Source: Bryobacterales bacterium
Lineage (GTDB): Bacteria > Acidobacteriota > Terriglobia > Bryobacterales > UBA6623
Assembly: GCA_022824585.1 (NCBI GenBank)
Contig: JAJDZN010000130.1
Location: forward strand, 1 to 37,892
DNA length: 37,892 nt
Reading direction: 5' to 3'
Shown in pieces: positions 17,119 to 23,950 of the stretch; the stretch's first letter is position 1; each line of letters opens with the position of its first letter. The notes beneath the pieces were generated by a model. It searched no databases and was not told the origin of the DNA. It saw nothing but the letters and a program-made list of their open reading frames with translations. The position numbers and the translations under genes are program-made.

Positions 17119-18552
17119 GTGCTGCCAGAACCAGCCCTGCGCGCGTTGGAGCTAGCCGTCGGCGAGCGCGCCGTCCTGCACCGGGACCAAGACCTGCTGC
17201 TGTACGAGTACGACGGCAGCATCGACAAGGGCCGCCCGGAATGCGTGGTCTTTCCCCGGCGCACCGAAGATGTCGTCGAGATCGTGCGCATCGCGGCCGA
17301 CTATGACCTCCCCATCGTGGGGCGGGGAGCCGGCACGGGACTGAGCGGGGGCGTGATCCCGACCCGGGGCGGGATCATGATCGGCTTTGCGCGCATGAAC
17401 AAGATTCTCGAGATCGATCTCGAGAACGAGTGCGCGGTGGTACAGCCGGGTGTTGTGAACTTGGACATCACCCGCGCCGTGCAAGGTCACGGATACTACT
17501 ACGCTCCGGATCCTTCGTCGCAAAAGGCCTGCACCATCGGCGGCAACGTTGCCGAGAACGCCGGCGGCCCGCACACGTTGATCTACGGCGTGACTACCAA
17601 TCACGTGCTGGGCATCGAGGCCGTTCTGCCGGATGGCACTGTGCTGCAAGTCGGTGGCAAGGAGCAGGACCTGCCGGGCTATGACATCACGGGGCTGCTG
17701 ACAGGTTCCGAGGGAACGATGGCCTTGGTCACCAAGGTCATCGTCAGGCTGATGCGAGCCAGCGAGGCGGTGGAGACGCTGCTGTCGATATACGACCGAG
17801 CGGACGATGCCGCCGCTACGGTGGCCGAGCTCACCGCTCGAGCCGTCACTCCGGCGGCGGTGGAAATGCTGGACGGCGTGATGCTCCGCATGGTTGAGGA
17901 AGCGACTCACGCCGGGTTTCCGATGGATGCCGAAGCGGTGCTGCTGATCGAGCTCGAGGGTGTGCGCGAAGGCGTCGCCGAGCAGCTGGAGCTGGTCAAC
18001 GCGGTCTGCTTGGAGACCGGCGCGCGCGAGGTGCGGGTGGCGAAGAGTGCCGAGGAGCGGGCCTTGCTGTGGAAGGGTCGCAAGAACGCGTTCGGAGCGG
18101 TCGGGAGGGTGAGCCCGACCTATTACGTGCAGGACGGGGTCGTTCCCCGCACGCGGATCGCTGATACTCTGCGGCATATCCACCGCGTTTCGGAGAAGTA
18201 CGGACTGACGATCAGCAATATCTTCCATGCCGGGGATGGCAACATGCATCCCATCATCCTGTTCGACCCGCGCAGCGAGGACGAGACCAAGCGCACCCGC
18301 GCGGCCGGAGAGGACATCCTCAAGTACTGCATCGAAGTGGGCGGGGCGATCACGGGGGAGCATGGCGTAGGCATGGAGAAGAACGAACTCATGCCGCTGC
18401 TCTTCGCCGAGGACAGCTTGGACCAGATGGAGCGGCTGATGCGCATCTTCAATCCCGATGGCCGCCTGAACCCAGGCAAGATCTTGCCAACCGGCAAGGG
18501 CTGCTTGGAGATCCGGCCGCCTGCCGCCCCTCACAAGGCGGTTGTCTGGTAG
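17119..18552 (+). CDS. glcD: FAD-linked oxidase, GlcD-type (glycolate/2-hydroxyacid oxidase subunit)
   Basis: VAO/PCMH-fold flavoprotein of 477 residues, the usual length for the FAD subunit of glycolate or D-lactate-type oxidases. FAD-binding parts are VVFPRRTEDVVEIVRIA, the GRGAGTGLSGGVIP loop, YYAPDPSSQKACTIGGNVAENAGG, and LLTGSEGTMALVTKV. The C-terminal FAD-oxidase domain ends with the metal/substrate region NIFHAGDGNMHP, GEHGVGMEK and the closing FNPDGRLNPGKILP. Usual partners glcE and glcF (the iron-sulfur subunit) are absent beside it, so either the partner is elsewhere or this is a stand-alone D-2-hydroxyacid dehydrogenase. The substrate is undecided. The start is GTG 21 bases after the helical unknown. 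Confidence 0.88.
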   Translation: MLPEPALRALELAVGERAVLHRDQDLLLYEYDGSIDKGRPECVVFPRRTEDVVEIVRIAADYDLPIVGRGAGTGLSGGVIPTRGGIMIGFARMNKILEIDLENECAVVQPGVVNLDITRAVQGHGYYYAPDPSSQKACTIGGNVAENAGGPHTLIYGVTTNHVLGIEAVLPDGTVLQVGGKEQDLPGYDITGLLTGSEGTMALVTKVIVRLMRASEAVETLLSIYDRADDAAATVAELTARAVTPAAVEMLDGVMLRMVEEATHAGFPMDAEAVLLIELEGVREGVAEQLELVNAVCLETGAREVRVAKSAEERALLWKGRKNAFGAVGRVSPTYYVQDGVVPRTRIADTLRHIHRVSEKYGLTISNIFHAGDGNMHPIILFDPRSEDETKRTRAAGEDILKYCIEVGGAITGEHGVGMEKNELMPLLFAEDSLDQMERLMRIFNPDGRLNPGKILPTGKGCLEIRPPAAPHKAVVW

Positions 18553-18600
18553 CGCTCGCGTGCCGCACCGCATTCGCGCTTCTGCTAGCATCGGCCTGTC

Positions 18601-20217
18601 ATGCGCTGGCTAGCCGCTCTTGTCCTGCTCGGAACCGGGTGCGTGGGCGGGGAGCCCGACGCAGAATTGATTGCGCCCGATGACATTGCGCCGCATGTGC
18701 GATTCCTGTCCCATGACTTGTTCGAAGGGCGCGGAGTCGGCGGGCGCGGCGAGGAATTGACCATAGAATACTTGGCCGCCCAGTTGGAGCTGGCCGGTGC
18801 GGAACCGGCTGGCGAGAGCGGCACCTACTTCCAGACGGTGCCATTGGTTGAGATCAAGACCCAGAGCAGCTCCAGCGTGCGCTTGGCCGGGCGCGAGCTC
18901 GAGCCCTTGACCGAGTACGTGGGCAACAACGAGCGGCAGACCGGTAGGGAAGTGTTTGACGCCGACGTGGTCTTCGTCGGGCACGGCATCGTAGCGCCGG
19001 AATTCGAGTGGGACGACTTCAAGGGAGTCGATGTCAGCGGCAAGCTGCTGGTGCTCTTTACGAACGAGCCGCCGTCCGACGACGACGCCCTCTTCGGCGG
19101 CAAGGCGCTGACATACTACGGGCGTTGGACCTTCAAGTTCGAGGAGGCTGCCCGGCGCGGGGCTGCGGGGGTGCTCATAGTCCACACCGACGAGACCGCG
19201 GGCTATCCCTGGGAGGTCGTGCGAAATTCGTGGAGCGGAGCCCAGCCCTACGTCGAGGTCAAGCCGGGCGAGTCTAGGCTGGCGCTGGCGGGTTGGATTA
19301 CATCAGATGCGGCTGAAAGGCTCTTCCAGGCATCTCCGGCCACCCGCGAGATGACGCTGGGCGGGTTGCTCGATGCCGCCAACCGCGAGGACTTCACTCC
19401 CATCGAACTGGGAGTGCGGGGCCAGGTCGATCTGCGCAGCTCCGTCGTGCCGATTCAGACCCGCAACGTCTTGGCGAGCTTTCCGGGGAGCGATCCGACC
19501 CTGGCCGCCGAGGCCGTGCTCTATACAGCTCACTGGGATCACATGGGCATGCACGGGGAAGGGGACGACGGAATCTACAACGGGGCGGTGGACAACGCTA
19601 CCGGTTGCGCGGCGTTGCTCAGCATCGCGCAAGCGTTCGGGGAGCTGGCGTCCGCGCCGGCTCGCAGTGTCTTGTTCGCATTCGTCGGTGCAGAGGAGAG
19701 CGGCTTGCTGGGATCGGCGTATTATGCCGCCAACCCGGTGGTGGCGACGGGCAAGACCGCCGTCAACCTCAACTATGACGGCCTGTATCCTTTCGGCAAG
19801 ACTAGCGACTTGTCGCTGCCCGGATATGAGCGCACGAGTCTCAGCCCGACAGTGGAGGCCCTCGCGGCCGAGTTCGGACTCACCCTGACTCCCGACGCGC
19901 ACCCCGAACAGGGATACTATTACCGCTCAGACCAGTTCAGCCTGGCCAAGCACGGCGTGCCCGCATTCTCGATCAAGAGCGGTTCCAAGTATCCGGGCCG
20001 GCCCGCCGGGTGGGGCGATGAGAAGGTCGCTCAATATCGCGGGAGCCACTATCACCAGCCTTCGGACGAGTTTCAGGAGGACTGGGACTTTGCCGGGATC
20101 GCGGATTTGGCGCGCTTCGGATTCGAGCTGGGCAGGATCGTGGCCGACCAGTCTGACCTTCCGACTTGGAGGCCGGGGGACGAGTTCCTGGCGGCGCGCG
20201 AGCGCTCGTGGCAGTGA
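18601..20217 (+). CDS. M28-family zinc metallopeptidase lipoprotein with PA domain
   Basis: Secreted aminopeptidase-like enzyme of 538 residues. The N-terminus ends in a lipobox (LLGTGC, Cys14), so it is probably anchored to the periplasmic or outer face of a membrane. Residues ~115-240 match a protease-associated insert (VFVGHGIVAPEFEWDDFKGV, GAAGVLIVHTDETAGYPW). The co-catalytic zinc ligands and base are visible: H311 and D313 in TAHWDHMG, D331 in GAVDNATG, E365/E366 in GAEESGLLG, an Asp in LNYDGLYP, and His in SHYHQPSDEF. This ligand set identifies family M28. Peptide substrate and specificity are unknown. The start is 48 bases after the glcD-like stop, with a TAGCAT nine bases before the ATG. 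Confidence 0.9.
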   Translation: MRWLAALVLLGTGCVGGEPDAELIAPDDIAPHVRFLSHDLFEGRGVGGRGEELTIEYLAAQLELAGAEPAGESGTYFQTVPLVEIKTQSSSSVRLAGRELEPLTEYVGNNERQTGREVFDADVVFVGHGIVAPEFEWDDFKGVDVSGKLLVLFTNEPPSDDDALFGGKALTYYGRWTFKFEEAARRGAAGVLIVHTDETAGYPWEVVRNSWSGAQPYVEVKPGESRLALAGWITSDAAERLFQASPATREMTLGGLLDAANREDFTPIELGVRGQVDLRSSVVPIQTRNVLASFPGSDPTLAAEAVLYTAHWDHMGMHGEGDDGIYNGAVDNATGCAALLSIAQAFGELASAPARSVLFAFVGAEESGLLGSAYYAANPVVATGKTAVNLNYDGLYPFGKTSDLSLPGYERTSLSPTVEALAAEFGLTLTPDAHPEQGYYYRSDQFSLAKHGVPAFSIKSGSKYPGRPAGWGDEKVAQYRGSHYHQPSDEFQEDWDFAGIADLARFGFELGRIVADQSDLPTWRPGDEFLAARERSWQ

Positions 20218-20571
20218 TCTCAAACGTCGCACAGCTGTCTTGTGCACAGCAGGCTGATTCAACGCTGGAAGTGCAGACCGCTCGCGTCGCGGTAGTCCGC
20301 TGGGCTAGTTCTTGGGTGTGGAGGTGCGTCGCCCAAGAGTCGCTCGCGCCGCAGGCTGCCACAGGCTCGCTGCCGCCCGCTTCGCCCGATGTCGCCGACA
20401 GTATTTCCCCCTTTCGCGTGCTCGGCCTCACGAGTAGCCACGCCACGCCCGGATGGATCTGACCAGTCCCGTGTTCCGTACTGCCGACGCGGCCGCCTGA
20501 AGCAGGGCGCTTCCCCGAAAGCGAGCGAGCGCCTTTGCCGTGGTCCGAAAGCGAGAGCCGCGCTATCCGGG
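20218..20571. other. Gene-free gap between convergent M28 peptidase and sterol isomerase genes
   Basis: These 354 bases show no reading frame with family resemblance on either strand. A GAAAGCGAG word occurs twice (near 20517 and 20549), but I see no clear T-tailed terminator. It may be eroded sequence or simply 3' flanking DNA. Confidence 0.5.
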
Positions 20572-21147
20572 TCAAACCCGCGCTCGAGCGCTTGATCTCC
20601 TTCGAGCAGAACGCAGCACGTGCCGGAAGTAGATCCGAAACGTGCGGAAGAAACTGGTGAGGTCGAGGGTGCTGAACAGGGCGTCGGCGACCCCGAACGG
20701 CAACATGCTGGGAATAGGTCCACGCGCATATTCGAGGATCCAGCCGCGGTCTACCATGCGATAGCCCTTCGCTTCACCTTTTGGCAAATGTACGACATCG
20801 CCGGGGAGGTACACCTGCCGTTGGGTGTCGCCTTCGCCGTAATACCAGAGTTCCCCGTCCAGAACGATCGCATTATCATCGACGAACCGATATCGACCGG
20901 TGTGGCCCTCGCTGCCGATAGGACTGCCGAAGAAGATCACGTACTCCCGAAGCGAGGCATACAGGATGGTGACCTGTCCCATGCTGCCGCCGGCATTGGA
21001 GAAGAACCAGTCCGGTTTGGTCTCGATCAGGCCCGGGTACCTTTCTGCGAGGTCTTTGGCGATGGCGGGAAGCATGTCCTCCAGCGGCAGATCGAGATGT
21101 GAGCACGCGATCTCCTTGAGGACCTCAATGTCAAAAACGTACTTCAT
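20572..21147 (-). CDS. ERG2/sigma-1-receptor-family protein, probable sterol C8 (delta8-delta7) isomerase
   Basis: The 191-residue protein follows the eukaryotic ERG2/sigma-1 receptor family along nearly its whole length. Residues 2-15 (KYVFDIEVLKEIA) match the start of the yeast soluble domain. Residues 48-67 (FFSNAGGSMGQVTILYAS), 78-85 (GSEGHTGR), 88-98 (FVDDNAIVLDG) and 137-155 (ILEYARGPIPSMLPFGVAD) match the family's signature blocks. The C-terminal FSTLDLTSFFRTFRIYFRHV gives the two membrane-associated helices. Glu139 corresponds to the essential Glu172 of sigma-1. ERG2 shifts the sterol double bond from delta8 to delta7. The N-terminal transmembrane anchor of yeast ERG2 is missing. The gene lies 12 bases after the methyltransferase stop, with GGGA seven bases before the ATG, so the two form an operon. 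Family membership is secure on motif reading; enzyme activity is inferred. Confidence 0.88.
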   Translation of the reverse strand: MKYVFDIEVLKEIACSHLDLPLEDMLPAIAKDLAERYPGLIETKPDWFFSNAGGSMGQVTILYASLREYVIFFGSPIGSEGHTGRYRFVDDNAIVLDGELWYYGEGDTQRQVYLPGDVVHLPKGEAKGYRMVDRGWILEYARGPIPSMLPFGVADALFSTLDLTSFFRTFRIYFRHVLRSARRRSSARARV

Positions 21148-21159
21148 GCAACGTCCCGA

Positions 21160-22272
21160 TCACCCGGGTTTGCGGACTAGGAAGAAGAACATCGGAGTAA
21201 AGACACCGGTTGCGCCACCCTCGACCAGTGCGTCCGCCCCCACGTTCAAGAGCGTGCTGACAGCGGCGGTGCCCTCCGGAATCATCCGCAACCGCTCCCC
21301 GGCCCGTAGAACCAAGTTGGTCAAGGCGCGGCCAATCGGTGTGCGCGGAATACTCTTAAAGCTGAGGTCGCGCCCCTGCAAAGCACGGTACCAAGGTGTC
21401 TTCGGATGCGATTCGGGTGCGAGGTCGCGGGCTTCCAAGATTTCGAATCCGGCCATACGCAGAGCTTGGCGGATTTCCGCCGTCAGTGGGAGATCCGGTA
21501 GACCCGTCCCTGTCACGATATCTTTCTTGATCCGCAAGTGCCCTGCGCTCGACGGGTCAAAGGCCTCAGTGAGACACCAATCATAGCCCGCGAAACAAGC
21601 CCCTGGGCGTAGAACGCGGAATATCTCTTGGAAGGCCTCCGTCTTGTCCGGGGCGTGCGGTGTGGCCTCGATGGTGAACGCAGCGTCGTAGTGGTGGTCA
21701 CTGGCGGGAACCCGCATGTAGTCGCCGTGGATGAAACTGCACAGCGACTGGACATCTCGGGTGTGCATTCTCGCGCGCTTGATCTGGTAGGCACTAGAGT
21801 TGATGCCAACAATGCTGGCCCCAGAATGGCGGGCTAGATTGCCCATTGGCCCGCCTACCCCGCATCCCACGTCGAGCACCCTTAGCCCCGGTCTCAGGGA
21901 TAGTCGATCGGAGAGAAAAAGCTGATGCCTGAGCAACGACGCCTCGAAGCTCTCGCCTCGCCGTCGGGGGGCGAAGTGCCAGGACTGCCCCCAGCCGAAC
22001 TCATAGAAATCGGTCACCAATTCGTAATAGCGAGTGACCATCAGCTGATAGTGCTCCTTCCTGTCTTCCAGACCGGCATCTTGTAGCACGGCGTATTGAT
22101 CCACCGCGGGCTTCACTGCATCCGGGGCGAGATCCGTGAGGGAGCGAGAATTGGAGTGGTTGGCGAGCATTGCAATAGTGCCGGTATCTTTAGGCGTCCG
22201 GTCGTCGAAACTAGGGCAGGCTTTACTATTGCTTTCTGTCGACCGTTTCGATTGTACCGCAGCGCTCATCAT
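21160..22272 (-). CDS. Sterol 24-C-methyltransferase (ERG6/SMT type)
   Basis: SAM-dependent enzyme expected to methylate C24 of a sterol side chain with a delta24 double bond. In 370 residues the family blocks appear in order. HYQLMVTRYYELVTDFYEFG (74-93) runs into WGQSWHF (94-100). The SAM motif LDVGCGVGGP (133-142) and YQIKRAR follow. IEATPHAP (201-208) replaces the usual Cys of IEATCHAP with Pro. AGYDWCLTEAFDP (228-240) and GTGLPDLPLT come next, then the sterol-methyltransferase C-terminal domain ending VFTPMFFFLVRKP. The C-terminal domain excludes generic UbiE-like or cyclopropane methyltransferases; the text is closest to plant/fungal SMTs as I remember them. The first ~45 residues are a low-similarity extension. 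AGAGG lies three bases before this ATG and six before the next one (22269). It is the first gene of a two-gene operon. Confidence 0.92.
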   Translation of the reverse strand: MMSAAVQSKRSTESNSKACPSFDDRTPKDTGTIAMLANHSNSRSLTDLAPDAVKPAVDQYAVLQDAGLEDRKEHYQLMVTRYYELVTDFYEFGWGQSWHFAPRRRGESFEASLLRHQLFLSDRLSLRPGLRVLDVGCGVGGPMGNLARHSGASIVGINSSAYQIKRARMHTRDVQSLCSFIHGDYMRVPASDHHYDAAFTIEATPHAPDKTEAFQEIFRVLRPGACFAGYDWCLTEAFDPSSAGHLRIKKDIVTGTGLPDLPLTAEIRQALRMAGFEILEARDLAPESHPKTPWYRALQGRDLSFKSIPRTPIGRALTNLVLRAGERLRMIPEGTAAVSTLLNVGADALVEGGATGVFTPMFFFLVRKPG

Positions 22273-22646
22273 GCGCCTCTCTATTCACCGGTCTTTCGCA
22301 TCTTGAGCAAATTCGCACGTCGCAGGGTTACCCCCCGAACAAGAACGCTGGGGATTTCGAAGCTCCAAGGTTGGTGGCAATGTTCTGTAGGTGGGCTCGC
22401 GGGGGACAACGATAGGCTCTTGACCAGCATCGACTCTGGCAATGGTCCATCCGTCAGGCGCTGGGCACGGCATGGGCGGCCGTCGCAAACTTGGCGGGCG
22501 TGGTCTTGCCGGTCCGCGCGGAATGACCGATCGAGCCCGCCTAGATTGCCGCGGAGTCAGTTATTGGGTGGTTCGATATAATCCTACGAGAGCAGATGGG
22601 CGCCGAGCGTGCCTGCTCAAAGCATTCAAGACTGGGGAGGCAACGA
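22273..22646. other. Divergent intergenic region between sterol operon and cytochrome gene
   Basis: These 374 bases separate the divergent erg6-like and c'-type cytochrome genes. No credible coding frame is seen. The right end holds a -10 box and leader for the cytochrome. On the sterol side only a ribosome site (AGAGG) is clear; no good -35/-10 pair was found. Confidence 0.5.
22577..22582 (+). promoter_or_regulatory. Putative -10 box of the c'-type cytochrome gene
   Basis: A perfect TATAAT (within GATATAAT) lies 64 bases before the ATG at 22647. No convincing -35 hexamer is seen 16-18 bases upstream. The transcript would carry a leader of roughly 58 bases ending in the strong ribosome site GGGGAGG at 22634-22640. 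Confidence 0.4.
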
Positions 22647-23072
22647 ATGAGGAAGATCTGGACCGTAGCAATCGTCGCTTGCACGATGGCCGGAATTAGC
22701 TACGCCAACGACAACGAAGGACATGCATACAAGAAAACCGCAGCCGTCCAACAGTTGATGGAGTACATGGTCAAGCCGGCCATGGCCAAGATCAAGGAGT
22801 ACCGCGAAGCCGGCGGACCAGCCGACAAGGAGCAATGGCAGGCGGCGTATGGTGCCATCACCATGGTGGCAGAGGCTAATCAGCTGGTATTGATGGACGG
22901 TCGTATCAAGGATGAGGCGTGGAGCAATGGCGCCAAGCAAGTCCTCGAGGCTGCCCAGGGCGCCATGATGGGTGCGTATCGCATGGACGCCGATGGCTTG
23001 AACAAGGGCGTCAAGGCGATGTCAGCTGGCTGCAAGACTTGCCACGACGTCCATAAGAAGGACAAAGAGTAA
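22647..23072 (+). CDS. Periplasmic c'-type (class II-like) cytochrome c
   Basis: The 141-residue exported protein has a signal peptide (RKIWTVAIVACTMAGISYA, cut before NDNEGH). The mature part is nearly all helix, and its single heme site, CKTCH, lies close to the C-terminus. This is the arrangement of four-helix-bundle class II cytochromes (c' and c-556). It could carry electrons or bind small gases; the sequence does not decide. The start is fixed by GGAGG six bases before the ATG; upstream in-frame codons give no signal peptide. It is transcribed away from the sterol operon, and convergent with the ferredoxin gene. Confidence 0.82.
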   Translation: MRKIWTVAIVACTMAGISYANDNEGHAYKKTAAVQQLMEYMVKPAMAKIKEYREAGGPADKEQWQAAYGAITMVAEANQLVLMDGRIKDEAWSNGAKQVLEAAQGAMMGAYRMDADGLNKGVKAMSAGCKTCHDVHKKDKE

Positions 23073-23077
23073 TTTCC

Positions 23078-23115
23078 GGCGGGCGACCGTGACGGCAGGC
23101 GCGAATTCGCCCGCC
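23078..23115. terminator. Inverted repeat between convergent cytochrome and ferredoxin genes
   Basis: GGCGGGCGA (23078-23086) pairs perfectly with TCGCCCGCC (23107-23115) around a 20-base loop. It starts five bases after the cytochrome stop and lies downstream of the ferredoxin stop on the other strand. The nine-pair GC stem lacks a T-run, so it may be a bidirectional terminator of the non-canonical kind or an mRNA-stabilising hairpin. Confidence 0.4.
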
Positions 23116-23158
23116 CCACATACCCGACCCCGGCGCTAGGCCGGTTCTGGCGAGCCGG

Positions 23159-23416
23159 CTACTCGTAGTAGGCGGCGTTGCGCTCGGTGAAATCGATCCA
23201 CTCTTCGGGAAGATCCTCTTCCGCAAAGATCGCCGAGACAGGGCAGACCGGCACGCACGCGCCGCAGTCGATGCACTCCTCCGGATCGATGTAGAGCATC
23301 TCTTCCGTGTCGAAATCGTCTTCATCCGCCTTCGGGTGGATGCAGTCGACAGGACACGCGTCTACGCACGCAGTGTCCTTGGTACCGATGCACGGTTCCG
23401 CGATGATATAGGCCAT
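23159..23416 (-). CDS. fdxA: Seven-iron-type ferredoxin ([3Fe-4S][4Fe-4S])
   Basis: Small acidic electron carrier of 85 residues. The N-terminal Cys set is C9, C17, C21 and C25, with Thr at position 12 where an eight-iron ferredoxin would have Cys. The second set is in ECIDCGACVPVCPVSAIF. Missing the second Cys of the first motif while keeping the others is the pattern of [3Fe-4S][4Fe-4S] ferredoxins such as Azotobacter FdI and the short actinobacterial/Thermus forms. The C-terminal EEWIDFTERNA segment is also usual. A strong GAGGGG lies six bases before the ATG. It is monocistronic; possible partners include P450 or Rieske-type oxygenases, none of which is seen in the window. Confidence 0.92.
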   Translation of the reverse strand: MAYIIAEPCIGTKDTACVDACPVDCIHPKADEDDFDTEEMLYIDPEECIDCGACVPVCPVSAIFAEEDLPEEWIDFTERNAAYYE

Positions 23417-23571
23417 TGTTTACCCCTCTCCCCTACAGACTCCAACTACCTGCGGACTCGACAGCCGCTGCCGCCTGAGATCGGCCGCCTCGGCTGCAAC
23501 GAACGAGTCTAGCACAACGACATCCGCATGCCGAAGCACCAGACCGCCCTTCCTTGAGAGTATCATGAAGC

Positions 23572-23895
23572 GTGTCCATGACACGCCGTTGGATCACCTT
23601 GCTGGCGTTGGTCGCGCCCGCTGTCGCGCAGCGCCGGGACGGTAGGTTCGGCCGCGACCCTGGCAAGATCCGCGAGACCTTGCCGGACGGCCGCTCCCGC
23701 ACGCTGATCACGCTAAAGAACGATGCCGACAAGTCCAGGGAAGACATGGCTCGGGTCGTGGATCTGGCGACCGAGCTCCAGCAAGAGATCGAGAAGAACG
23801 AATTCCACACGGTCGACCTGGGCAGCGTCCGCAAGGCCGAGGAGATCCTGAAGCTGGTCAAGCGGGTCAAGGCACGCCTGAGCCGCCAGCAGTAG
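23572..23895 (+). CDS. Small secreted coiled-coil-like protein of unknown function
   Basis: The 107-residue product starts with a short signal peptide (RRWITLLALVAPAVAQ) and continues as a charged, helix-rich chain. The phrase LKNDADKSREDMARVVDLATELQ, broken by LQQEIEKNEFHTVDL, shows a heptad-like hydrophobic pattern, and the end (ILKLVKRVKARLSRQQ) is basic. No family was recognised. Either the GTG at 23572 or the ATG at 23578 can start it. A TATCAT box at 23561-23566 ends five bases before the GTG, again a near-leaderless arrangement. It lies alone between ferredoxin and the DUF1501 gene on the opposite strand. Confidence 0.6.
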   Translation: MSMTRRWITLLALVAPAVAQRRDGRFGRDPGKIRETLPDGRSRTLITLKNDADKSREDMARVVDLATELQQEIEKNEFHTVDLGSVRKAEEILKLVKRVKARLSRQQ

Positions 23896-23950
23896 CGAGA
23901 TTCTGGCTCCGCTGAGGCCGGATAGACGAGCTGCCGCGGCTGGCCCGCGC

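Noticed and set aside
20259..20729. Open frame across the end of the ERG2-like gene and the gap
   Set aside because: Low-complexity Arg/Pro-rich text in another frame; no start signal.
21160..22272. Reading the methyltransferase as UbiE, cyclopropane or tocopherol methyltransferase
   Set aside because: The YEFGWGQSWHF block, IEATPHAP and the C-terminal FTPMFFFL domain are specific to sterol methyltransferases.
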